NCBI GenBank assembly: GCA_902779085.1
Contig: CACYZY010000005.1
Coordinates: 93,728-157,727, forward strand
Length of the DNA stretch: 64,000 nucleotides
Source: an uncultured Bacteroidales bacterium
GTDB lineage: Bacteria > Bacteroidota > Bacteroidia > Bacteroidales > Bacteroidaceae
Direction of reading: 5' to 3'
The first letter of the stretch is position 1. Every line of letters starts with the position of its first letter. The notes under the pieces were generated by a model, which had not been told where the DNA came from, made no database searches, and saw nothing but the letters and a program-made list of their open reading frames with translations. Positions 26,501 to 36,221 of this stretch are shown piece by piece. The translations under genes and the position numbers were made by a program.

Positions 26501-26530
26501 ATCCCCGAAAGTGATGAAACTTTCGGGGAT
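26501..26530 (-). terminator. Terminator after mrp
   Basis: ATCCCCGAAAGT (26501-26512) pairs perfectly with ACTTTCGGGGAT (26519-26530). It starts seven bases past the mrp stop codon. A-rich sequence at 26486-26491 gives a T tract on the minus strand; the plus side also has five T, so it may work both ways. Confidence 0.88.
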
Positions 26531-26537
26531 ATATTTT

Positions 26538-27638
26538 TCATGAATGCATCTCAACAACTTGTGTTGGTGCTTGCTCAAGATTACGCTTATCAACCTGACG
26601 TACAACCGAGGCAGCCAATTGCATAAAGGCATGACCAGTAATGGTGTCGCTTTTCAGTGCCACAGGCTCGCCTGCATCGCCGCTTTCACAAATACTCTGT
26701 ACGATAGGTATCTGCCCCAGTAGTGGAACATTCATCTCTTCTGCTAAGCGCTTTACTCCTTCCTTGCCGAAGATATAGTATTTGTTTTCTGGCAGTTCAG
26801 CAGGAGTAAACCAAGACATATTCTCCACCAAACCCAGAATAGGTACATTCACCTTTTCATTGGTAAACATATTGATACCCTTACGTGCATCGGCTAATGC
26901 TACTTCTTGTGGAGTACTTACAACAATTGCTCCCGTCAAGGCGATGGTCTGTACGATGGTGAGATGTATGTCGCTGGTGCCAGGAGGCAAATCAATAACA
27001 AAGTAATCAAGATCACCCCAGTCAGCGTCTCCTATAAGCTGTTTCAAGGCATTGCTGGCCATACCTCCACGCCAGAGGGTAGCCTGATCGGGATCGACGA
27101 AGAAACCTATTGACAATAGCTTCACACCATATTTCTCAACAGGCATGATAAGGTCACGCCCTTCTTTATTAATAGAAAATACCTGTGTCTGCTCTACCTG
27201 GAACATTTTGGGAACAGAAGGGCCGAATATGTCAGCATCCAACAGGCCAACCTTCATACCCATACGGGCCAATGCCACAGCCAAATTGGCAGCTACAGTA
27301 CTCTTACCTACACCTCCCTTACCAGACGATACACCAATAATATTCCTTACGTTAGGCAGCAACTGACCGACCTCTGGGCGAGGTGTTTGTTTGCTCTCTG
27401 CATTTACTGTAACCTGAACATCAGGTGACACATAGGTATGTATAGCTTTCTCTGCAGCTTTCAATATAGAAGCCTTGAAAGGATCGGTAGACTTCTCAAA
27501 CACAATAGAAAAACTTACAGACATACCATCAATACGGATATTATCAGCTATCATATCTGCCTCTACCAGGTTTTTACCTGTGCCTGGATAACGAACCGTC
27601 TGAAGGGCTTCTCTAATTAGATTTGGGTATAGATTCAT
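26538..27638 (-). CDS. mrp: Mrp/NBP35-family P-loop ATPase (iron-sulfur carrier type)
   Basis: A 366-residue Mrp/ApbC homologue, a family that carries and delivers iron-sulfur clusters. The frame extends to 27710, but ATG at 27638 begins the conserved MIP18-like domain (LIREALQTVRYPGTGKNLVE). The deviant Walker A GKGGVGKST lies near residue 106, and DLPPGTSDIHLTI follows. The CxxC pair that bridges the cluster in most Mrp proteins (usually just before YIFG) is missing: the sequence reads ENMSWFTPAELPENKYYIFG. Last gene of ilvE-trmB-mrp, 13 bases after trmB. Confidence 0.9.
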   Translation of the reverse strand: MNLYPNLIREALQTVRYPGTGKNLVEADMIADNIRIDGMSVSFSIVFEKSTDPFKASILKAAEKAIHTYVSPDVQVTVNAESKQTPRPEVGQLLPNVRNIIGVSSGKGGVGKSTVAANLAVALARMGMKVGLLDADIFGPSVPKMFQVEQTQVFSINKEGRDLIMPVEKYGVKLLSIGFFVDPDQATLWRGGMASNALKQLIGDADWGDLDYFVIDLPPGTSDIHLTIVQTIALTGAIVVSTPQEVALADARKGINMFTNEKVNVPILGLVENMSWFTPAELPENKYYIFGKEGVKRLAEEMNVPLLGQIPIVQSICESGDAGEPVALKSDTITGHAFMQLAASVVRQVDKRNLEQAPTQVVEMHS

Positions 27639-27651
27639 AATTAATAATAGG

Positions 27652-28410
27652 CTATTTTGATACTTGCAGACTGCTGCGTTTACTACGGTTATAGCTGCGA
27701 TAATCATCAAGTTCTATCTCTACATCTGGTTCTTGTAGGTCTCCTTCTTTGGGTACGCCGAAACAGATATACTTGATAGTGATGCCTCTATCGAGCCATT
27801 GCTGTTCGTAATATGTTCTGATGGATAAGACATCATCTACCAACCCACTATGATATAAGTCGTTAGTCATTGCCTTTAAGGGCAACATATTTAACTCAAC
27901 CAACAGACGAGTATAGGTAAACATAAAATTACTGTCAGTTTTAAGATGTATTACCCCACCATCTTTCATAAATCGACGATAACGCAACAAGAAATCAGTA
28001 GATGTCAAGCGTTTGGTAACCTTTTTCATCTGAGGATCAGGGAAAGTAAGCCATATTTCACTCACCTCATCCTGAGCAAAGAAACGGTCAATTATTTCAA
28101 TATTGGTGCGCAAGAACGCCACATTCGTTAAGCCCTCCTGCAATGACTGTTTGGCACCAGCCCACATACGGGCACCTTTGATATCTACAGCAATATAATT
28201 ACACATGGGGTTAAGACGCGCCAAGCCCAAAGTATATTCGGCCCGTCCGCATCCCAACTCCATTATAATAGGGTGATCATTATGAAAAAACTCCTCGTTC
28301 CATTTTCCTCTCATTTCAAACGGATGGTCTTCCGCCACAGAATAAGGATATTGGAAAACATGAGGATAGCTTTCCATATCGGCAAATTTCTGCAATTTCC
28401 CTTTGCCCAT
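27652..28410 (-). CDS. trmB: tRNA (guanine-N7)-methyltransferase TrmB
   Basis: A 252-residue SAM-dependent enzyme forming 7-methylguanosine at position 46 of tRNA. ATG at 28410 was chosen; a TTG at 28419 overlaps ilvE. The SAM-binding motif [14 protein letters not shown] and the family block [18 protein letters not shown] are clear. It begins one base after the ilvE stop codon region, which suggests translational coupling, and runs into mrp. The N terminus is a little longer than in E. coli, as usual in Bacteroidetes. Confidence 0.95.
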   Translation of the reverse strand: MGKGKLQKFADMESYPHVFQYPYSVAEDHPFEMRGKWNEEFFHNDHPIIMELGCGRAEYTLGLARLNPMCNYIAVDIKGARMWAGAKQSLQEGLTNVAFLRTNIEIIDRFFAQDEVSEIWLTFPDPQMKKVTKRLTSTDFLLRYRRFMKDGGVIHLKTDSNFMFTYTRLLVELNMLPLKAMTNDLYHSGLVDDVLSIRTYYEQQWLDRGITIKYICFGVPKEGDLQEPDVEIELDDYRSYNRSKRSSLQVSK

Positions 28411-28411
28411 A

Positions 28412-29431
28412 TCAGTCAAGAACAGTTACCCAGCCGTGCACATCAGGCTCGTCGCCATACTGGATGGCACGCAGCTTGTTGTAAAGTTTGGTTGAGATAG
28501 GTCCCGGCTTGCCATCCTTACTGAATGTGTAACGCTGCTTGGTGTCAAGGTCATCGATATAAGAGATAGGACTGATGACAGCTGCAGTACCACAAGCGCC
28601 AGCCTCTTCGAAGGTAGATAACTCTTCTTCAGGAATCTGACGGCGTTCCACCTTCAGACCAAGATCTTCTGCCAACTGCATCAAGCTCTTGTTAGTGATA
28701 GATGGCAAGATAGAGGTTGACTTCGGAGTTACATAGGTATTGTTCTTGATGCCAAAGAAATTGGCAGCGCCACATTCATCCATATACTTCTTCTCTTTAG
28801 CATCGAGATAGAACTCACAACTATAGCCAAGATCGTGTGCCTTCTTGTTGGCCGTCAGACTAGCTGCATAGTTGCCACCGACCTTGTATATACCTGTGCC
28901 CAAAGGAGCAGAGCGGTCGTGCTCACGGATGATAACGTAAGGATTAGTAGCGAAACCGCCCTTGAAATATGGACCTACTGGAGTAACAAAGATCAAGAAC
29001 AGATACTCTGACGCAGGATGTACACCCACCTGTGCGCTGATACCTATCAGTAACGGACGAATGTATAGAGTTGCTCCTGACTCATAAGGAGGGATAAAAC
29101 GCTCATTAAGCTTTACTACTTTCTTTACAGCTTCAACAAAAGTTTCTGTTGGCAACTTAGGCATAAGGATACCATCGCAGGTAGATTGCATACGAGCCGC
29201 ATTTTCCTCAACACGGAAGATACGAATCTTACCATCCTTGCAACGATAGGCCTTTAAACCTTCAAAACATTCTTGACCATAGTGGAGACAGGTAGCAGCC
29301 ATGTGCAAAGGAATTGTCTCCTCACTACATGTCTCAATTTCACCCCACTTACCATTACGGTAATAAATTCTCACGTTATAGTCCGTCTTCATGTAACCGA
29401 AAGACAGGTTCTTCCAATCAATATCGTTCAT
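28412..29431 (-). CDS. ilvE: Branched-chain amino acid aminotransferase
   Basis: A 339-residue PLP enzyme that makes the final transamination in leucine, isoleucine and valine synthesis. The PLP lysine is K183 in [31 protein letters not shown] and the downstream [15 protein letters not shown] match class IV aminotransferases of the IlvE type II group. It is the first gene of a minus-strand set with trmB and mrp, preceded by a -7 box. No other branched-chain genes are nearby. Confidence 0.96.
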   Translation of the reverse strand: MNDIDWKNLSFGYMKTDYNVRIYYRNGKWGEIETCSEETIPLHMAATCLHYGQECFEGLKAYRCKDGKIRIFRVEENAARMQSTCDGILMPKLPTETFVEAVKKVVKLNERFIPPYESGATLYIRPLLIGISAQVGVHPASEYLFLIFVTPVGPYFKGGFATNPYVIIREHDRSAPLGTGIYKVGGNYAASLTANKKAHDLGYSCEFYLDAKEKKYMDECGAANFFGIKNNTYVTPKSTSILPSITNKSLMQLAEDLGLKVERRQIPEEELSTFEEAGACGTAAVISPISYIDDLDTKQRYTFSKDGKPGPISTKLYNKLRAIQYGDEPDVHGWVTVLD

Positions 29432-29475
29432 ACCTATAAATGTTTTTATTCCTTTCTAATTGCAATAATTGGTTG

Positions 29476-29483
29476 CAAAAATA
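29476..29483 (-). promoter_or_regulatory. -7 box for ilvE
   Basis: Reads TATTTTTG on the minus strand, fitting TAnnTTTG, 44 bases before the ilvE start. Confidence 0.5.
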
Positions 29484-29500
29484 ACAATAAATAATTACAT

Positions 29501-29692
29501 TTATTGCTTTTCCTGTGATAATTTTTTAATTTCATCGTCTGCTTTTGTTAACTTGTCATTACAAAAAGCAATCAACTTATTGGCTTCTTTAATCATATCT
29601 GCCAACTGATCAATATCAAGTTCGCCACTTTCAATTTGTGAAACGATCTTCTGCAGTCGATCAAAAGCCTGAGTATAGGTTTCTTCTTTCAT
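29501..29692 (-). CDS. xseB: Exodeoxyribonuclease VII small subunit
   Basis: A 63-residue helical protein with the XseB pattern (AFDRLQKIVSQIESGELDID, then CNDKLTKADDEI). It binds the large subunit to form exonuclease VII, which trims single-stranded DNA. It follows xseA by 21 bases on the same strand, the usual pairing, and is the last gene of the set that starts with the FAH-family gene. Confidence 0.93.
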   Translation of the reverse strand: MKEETYTQAFDRLQKIVSQIESGELDIDQLADMIKEANKLIAFCNDKLTKADDEIKKLSQEKQ

Positions 29693-29713
29693 ATGATAAT
29701 ATAGAATTGATAA

Positions 29714-31006
29714 TTATTTTACAATTGAAGATACTTCACCCCTCTTGAGTTTAGTAACTATTTCATCACCAGGTTTGAGCAACGATGCATCCTTTATGAC
29801 CTTACCATTTTTGAGGGTGATACTATAGCCACGAGATAAAAGCTTGGCAGGCGAAGCATCTGCTGTTTTCTGCTGAAGTAAAGTCAGCTGAAACCTCTTC
29901 TTTTCGATAATTGACATCGAGAGTTGCAAAAGATGTTGCTTGAGCAAAGGAAATTGTTGCTTTTTACGCTCCACTTGTAATATAGCAGCCTGGGATATAT
30001 TATGACGAACATTTATCAAATATAGCAAGTGATCGTTAATGCGCTGCATCGCTCTAGTGGGAATGCGTGTCTGTAAGCGAAGGAGGCATTCTTTGCTATC
30101 AGCCAACAGAGTAGCTGCACCGTGATAAAGCCTTTGCGACAAATCAGTCAGTTCATCAGCTACCTCCTGCATCCTGTCTATCAAGAACTCTGCTGCAGCA
30201 GTAGGTGTCTTGACTCGGGTATGCGACACCATATCCAATACGGTATCATCACGCTCATGTCCTATACCAGTTATAATAGGTAATGGGAACTGTGCAACAG
30301 CTGCTGCAAGAGGGTAAGTGTCGAAACCTGTCAGATCGGATGTGGCTCCACCACCACGGATAATAACCACCACATCAAACTCCTCTTCACGGGCATAAAT
30401 AATGTCCAATGCCTGTAGGATGGATTGTTCTACCCCATCGCCCTGCATGATGGCAGGGAACAGTTCTGTATGAAAATAAAAACCTCCCTGGTTATTCGCC
30501 AATTGATTGGAGAAATCACCATAACCAGCAGCTGTAGGTGAAGATATGACAGCGATTCGCTTAGGAAGCATGGGCATATCAAGTTCCTTATTGAGTTCCA
30601 GTACCCCTTCTTCTTGCAACTGATGCAAGATTTCCTGACGCTTACGAGCCATATCGCCCAACGTATAGGAAGGATCAATATCCATCACATTCAACGAATA
30701 GCCATACAACTCGTGAAAGGAAACACTCACCTCTACAAGAACCTTGATACCAGCTGTAAACAACTGGCCAGTAGCTCGTTCAAAAGTAGGTTTTAAGATG
30801 GCAAATAGATTACGCCAGATATTGCCACGTGCTTTTGCAACAAGACCGTTGCCAAGACGATCTTTCTGTACGAACTCGACATAACAATGACCGTTATTAA
30901 CACGCACCTCACTGAGTTCTGCCTGCACCCAATAGGTGCCAGGCATGCCTAACTCGAGTGTTTCTTTAACTAACTCATTAAGTTCGTACAGCGTTATTGG
31001 TTCCAT
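29714..31006 (-). CDS. xseA: Exodeoxyribonuclease VII large subunit
   Basis: A 430-residue catalytic subunit of exonuclease VII. The N-terminal OB-fold runs over about residues 1-105 (YWVQAELSEVRVNNGHCYVE). The catalytic region has the conserved ITGIGHERDDTVLDMVSHTR, where the tail of the block carries active-site acid and histidine residues. A long helical region follows, then the C-terminal LLSRGYSITLKNGKVI. It starts three bases after the S8 protease stop codon and precedes xseB. Confidence 0.96.
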   Translation of the reverse strand: MEPITLYELNELVKETLELGMPGTYWVQAELSEVRVNNGHCYVEFVQKDRLGNGLVAKARGNIWRNLFAILKPTFERATGQLFTAGIKVLVEVSVSFHELYGYSLNVMDIDPSYTLGDMARKRQEILHQLQEEGVLELNKELDMPMLPKRIAVISSPTAAGYGDFSNQLANNQGGFYFHTELFPAIMQGDGVEQSILQALDIIYAREEEFDVVVIIRGGGATSDLTGFDTYPLAAAVAQFPLPIITGIGHERDDTVLDMVSHTRVKTPTAAAEFLIDRMQEVADELTDLSQRLYHGAATLLADSKECLLRLQTRIPTRAMQRINDHLLYLINVRHNISQAAILQVERKKQQFPLLKQHLLQLSMSIIEKKRFQLTLLQQKTADASPAKLLSRGYSITLKNGKVIKDASLLKPGDEIVTKLKRGEVSSIVK

Positions 31007-31009
31007 AGA

Positions 31010-32380
31010 TTACCTATTAAGATAACTCTGGTAGGCCTGCCATATATCAGGTATGCCATAACCATAAATATTGTCTGGATAAGCAGCACGATCACCTGAC
31101 TGGCGTACCAACTCAATAATCTCTTTTGCCGTCAATGTAGGGCATGCCTGCCACAGGCAAGCTATCATACCGCACATCGTAGGCGATGCAAAAGAAGTAC
31201 CGTTGGCCTTTCCCTGACTGCCATGAGAGTTGATGACATCAGTTCTAACACCTGCAGCAACCACATCTGGCTTTATACGCCCGTCCTGTGTATTACCCAC
31301 TGATGAGAAAGAAGCAATGACACCTGTTTGCCATGCAATAGCACCAACAGTGATAACATTATCTGCATCTGCAGGAGGTGTAATCTTTTTCCATACCGAA
31401 TTACCTGAATTACCTGCACTACAAACCAATATCATACCTTTGTCTGCCAATCGTCCGGCTACACGTGAGATGACAGAACGTTGCCCATCTAAATCCCTTA
31501 GTTTAAAATCCATTGACGAATCGTCAAACTCATTATAGCCCAAAGAAGTGTTGATGAGATCTACACCAACACTGTCTGCAAACTCTACAGCAGCAGCCCA
31601 ATAATCTTGCTCAATAGGATACTCAGAATCTGAATCCTCACTGCGTAACAACCAGTATGAAGCCTCTGGTGCCGAACCAATCATCACACCCGGTTTATTG
31701 GCCGCCATACAAGAAAGTACACTCAACCCATGCGTCGCTTCTGCATAGATATCCGAAGAAGGATTCACAAAATCTTTTGTACCCAATACCTTCACATTAT
31801 TCAAAGCAGGGATGCGGTCGAAATTGTGAAAGCCTCCATCTACCACAGCAATAGTCATGCCCTGTCCTTTAAAGCCAGCTTCATGTAATAGATCTGCCTT
31901 GCTAACATGAATCTGTCCATAACTAGCCCCATAGATAGTGTCAGGATTCACCGTCACTTCGTTAATGATGGTGTCCCTCCTCCCTTGAGATATCGGGAAC
32001 TGACTACTAGAGCCCTTCCAGACCTTGACAGCACTCTTTACAAACGGCAATGTACGAATCTGATCAATTATGGTAGAATCATTGCAAGAGACTGTTACAA
32101 AGTTCTCCCACTTGCTGGTGAGTAACACTTTCACACCGGTCTCACTTATAGCCTTAATGTATTTTGCTGGCACTGGCAGGTCGGTAGAGTCAACTTGCAA
32201 GTTTTGCTTCTGCCTACGCTGCAAAGACTTTAGCGATAGAAATCTCTCTGGATGTTTCAGGCTGAACTCTGTAGCAGCCTTGTCTTTTAAATCGATATGG
32301 TAACGCAAGGAGTCCTGCGCTAAAGAGTTCAGAGTTGCCAAACATGCCAGCAGACAAGTTGAAATCAGTAGTCTTTTCAT
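31010..32380 (-). CDS. S8 family serine protease (subtilisin-like), secreted
   Basis: A 456-residue protease with a signal peptide (residues 1-21, ending SLAQ). The catalytic triad is D181 (VVDGGF), H217 (ATHGLSV) and S396 (NGTSFASP). Residues 22-150 form an N-terminal propeptide-like region common in Bacteroidetes S8 proteins. There is no C-terminal secretion domain, as the protein ends soon after the catalytic domain. It lies between a GH78 gene (44 bases) and xseA (3 bases) and is probably co-transcribed with both. Substrates are unknown. Confidence 0.93.
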   Translation of the reverse strand: MKRLLISTCLLACLATLNSLAQDSLRYHIDLKDKAATEFSLKHPERFLSLKSLQRRQKQNLQVDSTDLPVPAKYIKAISETGVKVLLTSKWENFVTVSCNDSTIIDQIRTLPFVKSAVKVWKGSSSQFPISQGRRDTIINEVTVNPDTIYGASYGQIHVSKADLLHEAGFKGQGMTIAVVDGGFHNFDRIPALNNVKVLGTKDFVNPSSDIYAEATHGLSVLSCMAANKPGVMIGSAPEASYWLLRSEDSDSEYPIEQDYWAAAVEFADSVGVDLINTSLGYNEFDDSSMDFKLRDLDGQRSVISRVAGRLADKGMILVCSAGNSGNSVWKKITPPADADNVITVGAIAWQTGVIASFSSVGNTQDGRIKPDVVAAGVRTDVINSHGSQGKANGTSFASPTMCGMIACLWQACPTLTAKEIIELVRQSGDRAAYPDNIYGYGIPDIWQAYQSYLNR

Positions 32381-32424
32381 ATCATATATAATAATATCAA
32401 ACTTTAGAAGGACTGTGATATGGA

Positions 32425-35016
32425 TTACTTCGTTACCGTATAGGTACCTGCTTCATATTCCTTAGATTCAGTCTCACCTGGCAGCGTAACTGTCGCAGTT
32501 GCTCCCTGTGGCACGGTGAACTCCCAAATCCATTGGTCACCCTCATATCTCCATGCACTGCGAATAAGACCAGCAGCAGACTGATACTGAGCATCGACAT
32601 GACCCAATCGTTTGTCTGGCAAAGGTCTCATGATAATGTGCCGGAATCCAGGGTTCTCAGTATCGGCTGCTATTCCAGCAACTGTTTCCCATACCCATGC
32701 ACAAACAGCACCGTAAGCATAATGATTAAAGCTGTTCATTCCCTGAGGACCCATACCTTTATCGATCATATAACTATTCCAGCGCTCCCAGATGGTGGTA
32801 GCCCCATTATCAACAGAGTAGAGCCAACTTGGATTCTTCCGCTGGAAAAGCAACTCATAAGCAATGTCGCCCATGCCATTATCAGTCAGTGTCTGCATCA
32901 ATATTGAGGTACCCAAGAAACCTGTTTGCAGACAATTCTCATGCTCTTCAAAGTTCTTGCGTAAACGTGCTATGATTGCCTCCTTTGCAGAACCCTCTAC
33001 CAAGTGGTTCTTCAAAGCAAACAAAGCAGGAGTTTGCATAGTATTCAGGATATCAGTTTTAAAACTACCATCTGGTTTCAAAAACTGGATCTTTATATAG
33101 GTCTTAGCATCATTTATCATGCGTTGATATACCGTAGCGTCACGATTGGTTGCTACAGCCATGTCGCGCATCATCTCGGCGTCTATTAGCCAATAAGAAG
33201 CACCAAGATAACTCCAATACGTGATAGCATCAGCCAATGGCACCCTACCCTTAGGCGTTTCAGTGAATGCACCACCGCCACAACTTTCCAATGGTTCGTA
33301 ACTCAACCAGTCACCCCACTGATAGTTACCGTTCTCTCCACTCAGAGCTGTATGATCATAATGTGTTTCATTAACATGATTCATAAAGAGGTTCATAGCA
33401 TCCCAGTTCTCATCAATAATCTGGGTATCACCAAACTGTTTCCAAACTGTCCAAGGAACAATGATGCCAGCATCAGCCCAACCCAATCGCATCATATTCT
33501 CGCCATATTGAGCTAATGGAGCCACACCAGGGAATGCACCTGTCTCGCTCTGAGAGTCACGCATATCGCGCATCCACTTATGGAAAAAACTAAGAGTGTT
33601 GGCAAAGAAGGTTCCTGTTTCGGCAAAAACCTGAGTGTCAGCTGTCCAACCCAGTCGCTCGTTACGCTGTGGACAATCGGTAGGAACAGACAGATAGTTA
33701 GAACGCTGTCCCCAAACAGTATTGGAGATGAGCTTGTTAATAGACTCGTTGCCGGTAGTGATAACACCAGTTTCCAGATTCTCAGCAATAGAAGTTACTG
33801 GAATAGACTGTATCGACTGAATGATTACCTTGCCTGTAGCAGTAATAGATGCAAAACGATAGCCAAAGAAGGTGCAATGTGGATAATAGGAAACAAAATC
33901 TGCATTGTCGGCAAAAGTATAAGTAAGCTTCATGCCGCCAGCGGAAGCAATACGCAGATTATCGCGATGCACACTGCCCTCTGGCCCATCCATACCACGA
34001 CTCTTAGCTCCATTACCATCATTCAATAATTCACCAGAAAGACAGGTAAGAGTGGTGCCGCCTGCGGCTTTAAAGACAAACGAAGGAATAGCGGCTGCAT
34101 TCTGACCGAAATCTACTACCAAGGTCTCACCTGCTTCTAAAGTAATCTCCTCGCCACTTGTATATTCACGACTGATCAGTACCTTACCGTATTCTTCTTC
34201 CTTTACATTCTCGATGTCTTTCCAAACATATGTCTTTACAGGATTCATTGCTAAATCCTTGCGTAAATAGATTTCAGCTCCTACTGATGGCAATATTTCA
34301 CCACTGAACTCAGCATTTATCTCTGGAGTCTTGAACTGAGCAGCCATAAGATAGCCTTGTGGCTCACGAGCATCATAATCCTCGCCGTCAAAGATACCTG
34401 CATGTTTTACAGGCCCAGCAATGCCTGCTTTCCAGTTTTCTGTATCTGATCCCAATAATTGGGTAGTACCATCAGAATATGTGAGTTGTAGAACACCTCT
34501 AAAAGCACATTTTTTGCCGATCATACCATCATGACCAGAAGGAGTGATAATCTTGTCACCCCACCAGCCAGGTGTAACCTGAACAGAGAACATATTATCA
34601 GCCCCTGCTTTTTTATCCAGCATAGGTGTAATATCGTAGGTAAAAGAGCGCTTGGTTTTAGCATAGTGAGTAAAACCTGGTTTCAATATTTCGTTGCCTA
34701 CCAGCTCACCATTCACATATAGTTCATATACGCCAAGGGCCGTCGTCATCCATATTGCTTTAGTTACTTTCTTCTCATTCTTTACGTTAGATACAAACCA
34801 GTTGGCACCATCGGCTGCTCGCCAGTTACCTGGTTCATAAACAGTGCCCTGCACCACAGGTGCATCAACTACTGATATCCACTGAGATGCATCCCATGCC
34901 GATGGTTCCAACGCATCAGTCATAATATACTTCTCTTTTTGATTCTCAGTGTCACAACCAGTCAGTGACAATAAAGCAGTCGCTATCACAAGGCTCAAAT
35001 TTCTCAAACTTTTCAT
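32425..35016 (-). CDS. GH78 family alpha-L-rhamnosidase lipoprotein
   Basis: An 863-residue rhamnosidase. The lipoprotein signal ends at cysteine C21 (SLTGC), so the enzyme is membrane-anchored. The catalytic block DCPQRNERLGWTADTQ runs from D447, with E453 in the place of the conserved acid, in the standard GH78 form. N-terminal beta domains contain the rhamnose-lectin-like segment around residues 150-240, and a C-terminal beta domain ends the protein. It lies between ispF (12 bases) and the S8 protease, an unusual setting for a glycosidase, and is the second GH78 of the window. Confidence 0.94.
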   Translation of the reverse strand: MKSLRNLSLVIATALLSLTGCDTENQKEKYIMTDALEPSAWDASQWISVVDAPVVQGTVYEPGNWRAADGANWFVSNVKNEKKVTKAIWMTTALGVYELYVNGELVGNEILKPGFTHYAKTKRSFTYDITPMLDKKAGADNMFSVQVTPGWWGDKIITPSGHDGMIGKKCAFRGVLQLTYSDGTTQLLGSDTENWKAGIAGPVKHAGIFDGEDYDAREPQGYLMAAQFKTPEINAEFSGEILPSVGAEIYLRKDLAMNPVKTYVWKDIENVKEEEYGKVLISREYTSGEEITLEAGETLVVDFGQNAAAIPSFVFKAAGGTTLTCLSGELLNDGNGAKSRGMDGPEGSVHRDNLRIASAGGMKLTYTFADNADFVSYYPHCTFFGYRFASITATGKVIIQSIQSIPVTSIAENLETGVITTGNESINKLISNTVWGQRSNYLSVPTDCPQRNERLGWTADTQVFAETGTFFANTLSFFHKWMRDMRDSQSETGAFPGVAPLAQYGENMMRLGWADAGIIVPWTVWKQFGDTQIIDENWDAMNLFMNHVNETHYDHTALSGENGNYQWGDWLSYEPLESCGGGAFTETPKGRVPLADAITYWSYLGASYWLIDAEMMRDMAVATNRDATVYQRMINDAKTYIKIQFLKPDGSFKTDILNTMQTPALFALKNHLVEGSAKEAIIARLRKNFEEHENCLQTGFLGTSILMQTLTDNGMGDIAYELLFQRKNPSWLYSVDNGATTIWERWNSYMIDKGMGPQGMNSFNHYAYGAVCAWVWETVAGIAADTENPGFRHIIMRPLPDKRLGHVDAQYQSAAGLIRSAWRYEGDQWIWEFTVPQGATATVTLPGETESKEYEAGTYTVTK

Positions 35017-35028
35017 AGTATAATAATT

Positions 35029-35508
35029 TTAATCTTTTTCTATTAAAACAGTAGCATAAGCCGAAATGCCTTCTTCTCTACCCGTAAAGCCCAACTTCTC
35101 AGTAGTGGTAGCCTTGATGGACACATCATCTACTCCCACTCCCATTACTTCAGCCAAGACTTGCTGCATAACAGGGATATGTGGATTCAGTTTTGGACGT
35201 TCAGCGCAAACAGTGGCATCAATATTTCCTACACGATAACCTTTAATAGCTATGAGTTCAACTACCTTCTTGAGTAATAATTTGCTGTCGATATTTTTAT
35301 ACTCGGATGAATTGTCAGGGAAATGATAGCCAATGTCACGCATATTGGCAGCGCCCAACAATGCGTCACAAATAGCGTGTATCAGCACATCAGCATCTGA
35401 ATGACCCATTAAACCTTTATTATGATGCAACTTTACACCACCTAACCAAAGGTCACGTCCTTCTACCAATTGGTGGACATCAAATCCAAAACCCACACGT
35501 ATCTTCAT
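35029..35508 (-). CDS. ispF: 2-C-methyl-D-erythritol 2,4-cyclodiphosphate synthase
   Basis: A 159-residue enzyme of the MEP isoprenoid pathway. ATG at 35508 was chosen; a GTG two codons upstream overlaps the preceding gene. Metal ligands D10 and H12 (GFDVH) and the block GLMGHSDADVLIHAICDALLGA are as expected, as is the C-terminal ATTTEKLGFTGREEGI. The start overlaps or nearly touches the stop of the FAH-family gene, so the two are coupled. Confidence 0.96.
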   Translation of the reverse strand: MKIRVGFGFDVHQLVEGRDLWLGGVKLHHNKGLMGHSDADVLIHAICDALLGAANMRDIGYHFPDNSSEYKNIDSKLLLKKVVELIAIKGYRVGNIDATVCAERPKLNPHIPVMQQVLAEVMGVGVDDVSIKATTTEKLGFTGREEGISAYATVLIEKD

Positions 35509-35510
35509 AA

Positions 35511-36128
35511 TCACCTTACATAAAAATCAAGTAACTTGCGATCTTCCAAATAACCCTGCAAATGATTGCCAATAGACACAGGTCCGACACCAACTGGTGT
35601 ACCTGTATAAATCAAGTCACCAATCTTGAGTGTCATAAACTTACTTACGTAGCAAATAATTTCATCAACTTTGAATAGCATATCAGCCGTGAAGCCCTGC
35701 TGCACAGTATTGCCATCAATATCGAGATGGAAATGCAGATTCTGCACATCATCACCCACCTCGCTCAAAGGAATGAAATCACCAATGACCGCACTCTCAT
35801 CAAAACCCTTACTCAACTCCCAGGGATGTCCCTCAGCCCTGAAACGGCTTTGCAGATCCCTAGCAGTGAAGTCAATGCCAACAGTCACTGCATCATAGTA
35901 TCTACGCACAAACTGCGGACTAATAGATTTACCTAATCTGCTGATACGTACAACCACTTCTGTTTCATATTGCAGGTTGTTGGAAAAGTCAGGCAAGAAG
36001 AATGGCTTACCATCACGCAAGATAGCAGAGTCTGGTTTTAAAAAAATCACAGGCTCTGGCGTTGCCTCCGTATGTCCTAATTCTTTTTTATGGAGGACAT
36101 AGTTCATGCCAATGCATATAATCTTCAT
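35511..36128 (-). CDS. Fumarylacetoacetate hydrolase family protein
   Basis: A 205-residue protein of the FAH superfamily, a short single-domain form like YcgM or acylpyruvase. ATG at 36128 was chosen because MKIICIGMNY is the conserved start. The metal-binding Glu-x-Glu appears as YETEVVVRI, and the C-terminal GDLIYTGTPVGVGPV is the family signature. Members hydrolyse acylpyruvates or decarboxylate oxaloacetate; which applies here is not clear. It is the first gene of a minus-strand set and runs into ispF. Confidence 0.92.
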   Translation of the reverse strand: MKIICIGMNYVLHKKELGHTEATPEPVIFLKPDSAILRDGKPFFLPDFSNNLQYETEVVVRISRLGKSISPQFVRRYYDAVTVGIDFTARDLQSRFRAEGHPWELSKGFDESAVIGDFIPLSEVGDDVQNLHFHLDIDGNTVQQGFTADMLFKVDEIICYVSKFMTLKIGDLIYTGTPVGVGPVSIGNHLQGYLEDRKLLDFYVR

Positions 36129-36149
36129 AATGAGTGATAGTTTAATATG

Positions 36150-36157
36150 CAAATTTA
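36150..36157 (-). promoter_or_regulatory. -7 box for the FAH-ispF set
   Basis: Reads TAAATTTG on the minus strand, 21 bases before the FAH-family start. Confidence 0.55.
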
Positions 36158-36191
36158 CTTCTTTTCATTGATAACTTACCATTCTTTTACT

Positions 36192-36199
36192 TATTTTTG
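36192..36199 (+). promoter_or_regulatory. -7 box for the SUI1-family gene
   Basis: TATTTTTG, 22 bases before the start codon. Confidence 0.5.
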
Positions 36200-36221
36200 T
36201 AGAAAAGAAATAAATAAAGCA

